64,000 nt of DNA, taken from contig OZ199839.1 in assembly GCA_964304625.1 (NCBI GenBank), positions 8,866,001 through 8,930,000 on the forward strand. The letters are read 5' to 3'. Positions 60,241-64,000 of this stretch are shown here, piece by piece. A program made the translations under genes and the position numbers. The DNA is from Kudoa neothunni. Lineage: Eukaryota > Cnidaria. Each line of letters begins with the position of its first letter. Positions within the stretch are counted from its first letter, which is position 1. The notes beneath the pieces are model-generated. The model was not told the DNA's origin. It made no database searches and saw nothing but the letters and a program-made list of their open reading frames with translations.

Positions 60241-62205
60241 CATGGAATTTTATCTAGGAATGAAGTTTCAATCGTATGAGCAATTACAAACTCATATCGG
60301 ATGTTATGAATGTTCGGAATTTTTCAGCCTGAAAATAAGAGAATCTAGGACATTAAAAAATGTAAAAAGTAAGGTCAAAAAGGTATTTAATGATGCTTTG
60401 GTTTATTATGGAATGAAATTCGTATGCATTTTTGGAAACCTTTATAAAAAAAGGGGGACTGGAGAGAGCAAGTCAACGACGTATAAGAAAGATTGTCCGT
60501 TTAATACCGTACTCTGGGCGAGCGATGATGGCCAATTTCTGGAAATTAAAACATTATATATAGAACACAACCATCCGTGTAACGATTCGTTGTATAAATT
60601 TTTGCCCGATTAAAGAAAAATTGACTTGTCAGATAACAATATATCTGAATTAATTGCACTTGGGGTTAATAAAAAACTTATACAAACTAAATTATGCCAG
60701 AGACCGGTAAAGTTGTGATATTAGAATCACTGCATAACATCAACACAAAAAGATTAGCTAATATTGATGTATTGAAAGCCACAAATCTTCTAACTCAGAA
60801 TTATGATTGTGATGTTAAAATTCAAAAAAACTCTGATAATGTTGTTACTGGATTGTTTTTCATCGATAAACTAATGAAAAGAGCTCTAACGTTCTACCCC
60901 AAAGTACTTCTTGTAGACGCAACATACAAGCTTCTTCAATTCACGGTAATTTTTAATAAATATTTATCTAGTATTTAAATGAGTTCCACATATGATTTTT
61001 TAGAGCACCATTGTATTTAACTGTTGCCGTTGATTCTATTGGGGAAACGCATGTAACTTCGGCTTGTATTAATTTTTCATGATGACGAGGAATCAGTCAA
61101 ATGGTACATGAACCAACTTTTGGAAAATTGTCCTGTACTCAAGGAAAAATTGTGTACAGTTACAACAGACAGATACAAAACTTAGGAATAGTGTAAAAAC
61201 AATTTTTCCAAATGCCCAACTTTTTATCTGCATGTTTCTTGTTTTGCAAATATTTCGTAGGGAATTTTCAACATCAAAATATATTATATTATCAAAGACT
61301 CGAAATAAAATACTCCATTTGTTTAACAAGATGATTAGGGTTAATGTTAAGGTTGAATTTGACAAACTATGCTCTGAGTTGGTCGATTTAAATAATGTCA
61401 AACTGACGGAATATTTTCAAACTCGTTGGCTGCTAATTTATAGCGAATGGATCCTTCCTCTAAGTAACGCGCAAAAAATTTATGGAAATACGACCAATGA
61501 TAGATTGGAAGCTATTAATTCAAAATTAAAAAGCACTGTAAAAAGATTTTCAACATTGAGTGACTTTTTTAATAGATTCTTTACAACCATCTATTCAATG
61601 TGTATTGAACGATACAACAAAATTGTATCATCATTGTTGAAAAGTAATCCAATAAATGATACGAATCCAGTTCAAAAATTATACTTTGAATTATTGACAC
61701 CTTTCGCGTTTTAAACTTGTTAACGAAGAAATTATGTCGATGAAATGTGTTCATGATCCTATAGGGGGAGTTAATACGTGCTCCTACAACTTCAGGAAAT
61801 CATATGACTTACCCTGTAGACACATTTTGTCTGCCAGAGCATTATACCTGGAAAATACATTTGAGCCCTCACTATGTGGAGAGAGGTGGACAAGAAAATA
61901 TACTCTTGAATATATTCAGGAATCTATTAACATAAATGCCTCTACAGAGGAAAACTCAAAACTCCATAAATGTGTCACAATAAATCACGGACTAAATTGA
62001 AGACATAACGCGGGCTTTAAAAATGCACTTTTTCCATGTCAACAAACTTGCGATAATTTCTGCAAATCATTGTGGAGAATTTTATGAAAAATTTATTCTG
62101 TTGATAAAAGGATTGGAAGATATCGCAAGGAAAAAAAATAATACTAAGTTGGATGAAATTTTACATTTATGTAATATCACTTTTCCATCGTTATTTAAGT
62201 AAATT
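60241..62205 (+). pseudogene. MULE transposase with SWIM zinc finger, broken
   Basis: Pieces in order: an N-terminal FLYWCH/FAR1/ZSWIM-like DNA-binding region (60241-60610: FQSYEQLQTHIGCYE, then YKKDCPFN and IEHNHP); a region with FYPKVLLVDATYK (first catalytic Asp, about 60900); VTTDR and AQLFICMFLVLQIFRREF (61150-61250); TNDRLEAINSKLK (61495); and a SWIM finger with C-x-C-type and CRHILSARAL residues (61745-61845). The tail continues to about 62205. About five stops or frame changes separate the pieces. The element's ends are well preserved, so it is moderately young. Confidence 0.88.
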
Positions 62206-62733
62206 TGGTACCAAATCAGTTGGATGGTACTGACGAAATCCAGTTAAGTGACGTGTCCTCAAACAATCTATCTACCAGTGGTATTGCAGATAATACTAAT
62301 TATTCGTTAAATGGAGATTTAGTATATCAAATAGAAGACCGTCTTTAGAGCACTCAAATATTAATAATTGAAGGCCCCTCAGGCGAATCACAACCATTCT
62401 CAACGGATGAAAACGGTCAAAGTTTAGAAGAGATCATCTCCAATGAGCAAGAGGAAAATTGCGGAAACTTAAAAAAGTATGTAGATATTCTAGATCTAAC
62501 TTATTATGATTTAATGTTATCTTTTCCATCTAAAGTAAAGAGTGTTGAGCATCCTAGAAAAAGAAAGCAGGATAAAAAATAAAACAATTAACTATATAAA
62601 TGAAACAATTAATAGATGAAAATCAAAAATTTTCCTCATGTTATTAATGCCAAAATAAATTGTTGGGTATCGTGACCAACCGTACGGTTTCTGTCAAAGA
62701 AATCATTAACAATTTCAAGGGAACCAGAGCCAT

Positions 62734-62876
62734 CAGGCGGACCTACTCCGATTGCCAATAAGTGAGTAATGCGGTCATCCACAAAACGGTACACCTCGAA
62801 CCTGGGTAAAATTCACATAAGAATACCCAGAGGTGAAGGTACACATGTTCGGCAATCGGGGTGTAGGGTCCGTCTC
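62734..62876. repeat. Nested fold-back inside the MULE
   Basis: GGCGGACCTACTCCGATTGCC (62736-62756) is answered by the inverted GGCAATCGGGGTGTAGGGTC (62851-62870). Inside, CTGGGTA and TACCCAG form a second, inner arm pair. The segment is GC-richer than its surroundings and is probably an insertion. Confidence 0.6.
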
Positions 62877-63790
62877 ACAGTTGCGTTATTTTGGCCCCCT
62901 GCATAGAATCGGTTTTTAGCATCCCTCACCACATATAACCGTTGTGTTTACTAACATTATTACTCCCTCTCTTTTTTCTGAGTTATCTTCATTTGATTTC
63001 TTTTTGCCGCGTGCACTCGAGGATACAACATAAATTGCGATATAGTAGAGCTAATTTGTATCTTTATATAGCGATAAGATAGATCATTCAATATGTAGAA
63101 AATTAGGATCTCGAAATAAAAAGATCTAACATTTTACGCGTTATGCTAACAGCGCATTATTACTGTCTTAAGCGTTATAGCGGTGCTTCATTCATGCGCA
63201 AGTCCGGTGAATTTGCATTAGTAAATTTGGGTCTTTTAATTGAATCAACTTAGATTACTCTGAATTATGGAAAAGATAATCACGTTTATAAATTATAAAT
63301 CGCTAATTAAGAACTTCACAATAATTTTTAACCTCAGAATTCATTGCCATAAAATGCGAAAATTTGGTATCTTGGATTTCTTTTATAATAGTTTAACTTT
63401 TTGGCGAAAAAATCATTTATTATAAAATAGAAATTAAGATTTTTATAGACACGTTAGTTTTCGAGTTATTTCCTCCCGTTGCAACACACAGTCCGAACAT
63501 GCGGATTAAACGGATCCGTTACAATAGACACTGCCATAAATTCAACTGTTTTTACAACTTTCCATGATAAAAGAATAAATTTGATATCAAATAAAAAAAT
63601 TAAATTTTAAAACAGGAAATTCATCATGAATAATGAGTCGATCCAAAAATGTTAAGCTAAATTAGATATATTAAGCATCGATAACTCAATATAGTTAAGG
63701 TAATATACAATATTACCAATATTAGAATAGAACTATTATAAAAGCATAAATGCTCTTTGGTCTGTATCTGAAAAAAATTAATGCCTAAAG

Positions 63791-64000
63791 AAATTGTTTC
63801 TTAAATACAATAGATGCAGGAAATATAAAATTTGAAATAAAATTCATACATAGAATATACTTTTGGTAAATCATAAATTTATTAAAAAATACAAATATAT
63901 AATATTTTAATAATGAAAGATATAATTGTTCGTTAAACGATAATCAAATACGAAAAAATATATAATAGGATTAATTTACCAATGAAAATATTCTTCGTTT
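63791..64000 (+). repeat. Upstream block of a second Kunitz gene, direct-repeat copy B
   Basis: Near-identical to 56665-56872 and cut by the window edge 27 bp before the position equivalent to the Kunitz start codon. It implies a second gene copy beginning about 28 bp outside the window. Confidence 0.85.

Larger units (their letters stand above)
59272..63535 (+). mobile_element. MULE (Mutator-like) transposon with 9-bp target duplication
   Basis: Inverted ends of about 100 bp: left GGCTGTGGCTATTGCAACGG, inverted right GGCAGTGTCTATTGTAACGG. Both continue with ATCCGTTTAATCCG and GGGAGGAAATAACTCGA. The flanking 9-mers ATAAATTTA (59263-59271) and ATAAATTCA (63536-63544) differ at one base, fitting the 8-9-bp duplication typical of Mutator elements. 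It lies between the Kunitz gene and the second copy of that gene's upstream block. Confidence 0.92.

Noticed and set aside
1-64000. CRISPR arrays, bacterial operons, rRNA or canonical tRNA genes
   Set aside because: None found; gene structure is clearly eukaryotic and no complete cloverleaf was seen.

Overview
The window is AT-rich nuclear DNA from an intron-rich animal. The genes are eukaryotic and metazoan in type: BMS1, a proteasome alpha subunit, TFIIF-alpha, importin-alpha, COPI zeta, an SR splicing factor, a DYRK-family kinase fold, UPRT, a globin and a Kunitz protein. Most introns are only 36-80 bp. The proteins are divergent, intergenic DNA is long and AT-rich, and piggyBac, hAT, MULE and pogo/Tigger relics are frequent. 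Together this suggests a fast-evolving small or parasitic metazoan. A myxozoan cnidarian would fit, but that is inference and nothing here proves it. Most genes were assembled by joining short exons in phase, so many do not appear as one long reading frame.

Layout: 1-2.9 kb is a decayed piggyBac. 3.2-3.8 kb holds a short globin (-). 3.8-9.7 kb is non-coding with at least two hAT-type non-autonomous elements. 9.7-10.8 kb is UPRT (-), head-to-head with BMS1 (+, 11.8-18.0 kb). BMS1 converges to within 54 bp of an unrecognised helical protein (-, 18.05-20.35 kb). 21-26 kb holds a Tigger/pogo relic and AT-rich DNA. 26.7-27.4 kb is an SR protein with a zinc knuckle (-). 28.4-32.9 kb holds a hAT relic and a second piggyBac. 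34.9-35.9 kb is an RRM plus six-CCHC protein (+). 37.0-38.3 kb is an element with long terminal inverted repeats. TFIIF-alpha (-, 40.4-42.2 kb) is head-to-head with a 20-exon importin-alpha (+, 43.0-45.7 kb). A DYRK-like pseudokinase (-, 47.6-49.3 kb) is head-to-head with COPI zeta (+, 50.7-51.3 kb). A MITE and a third hAT-type element follow. PSMA3 (-, 54.2-55.4 kb) is head-to-head with a five-module Kunitz gene (+, 56.9-58.2 kb). A 4.26-kb MULE with 9-bp target duplications follows, and then a near-identical copy of the Kunitz upstream region runs off the right edge, predicting a second Kunitz gene just outside.

The genes do not form one pathway. They are mostly housekeeping: ribosome assembly, transcription, splicing, nuclear import, COPI traffic, proteasome. 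The most unusual items are the degenerate DYRK kinase, the globin lacking much of its E-helix region, the divergent importin-alpha, the phase-1 Kunitz exon series with its tandem duplication, and dispersed piggyBac-like ends sharing a subterminal palindrome. Several otherwise good genes carry small indels that could be real decay or assembly error.
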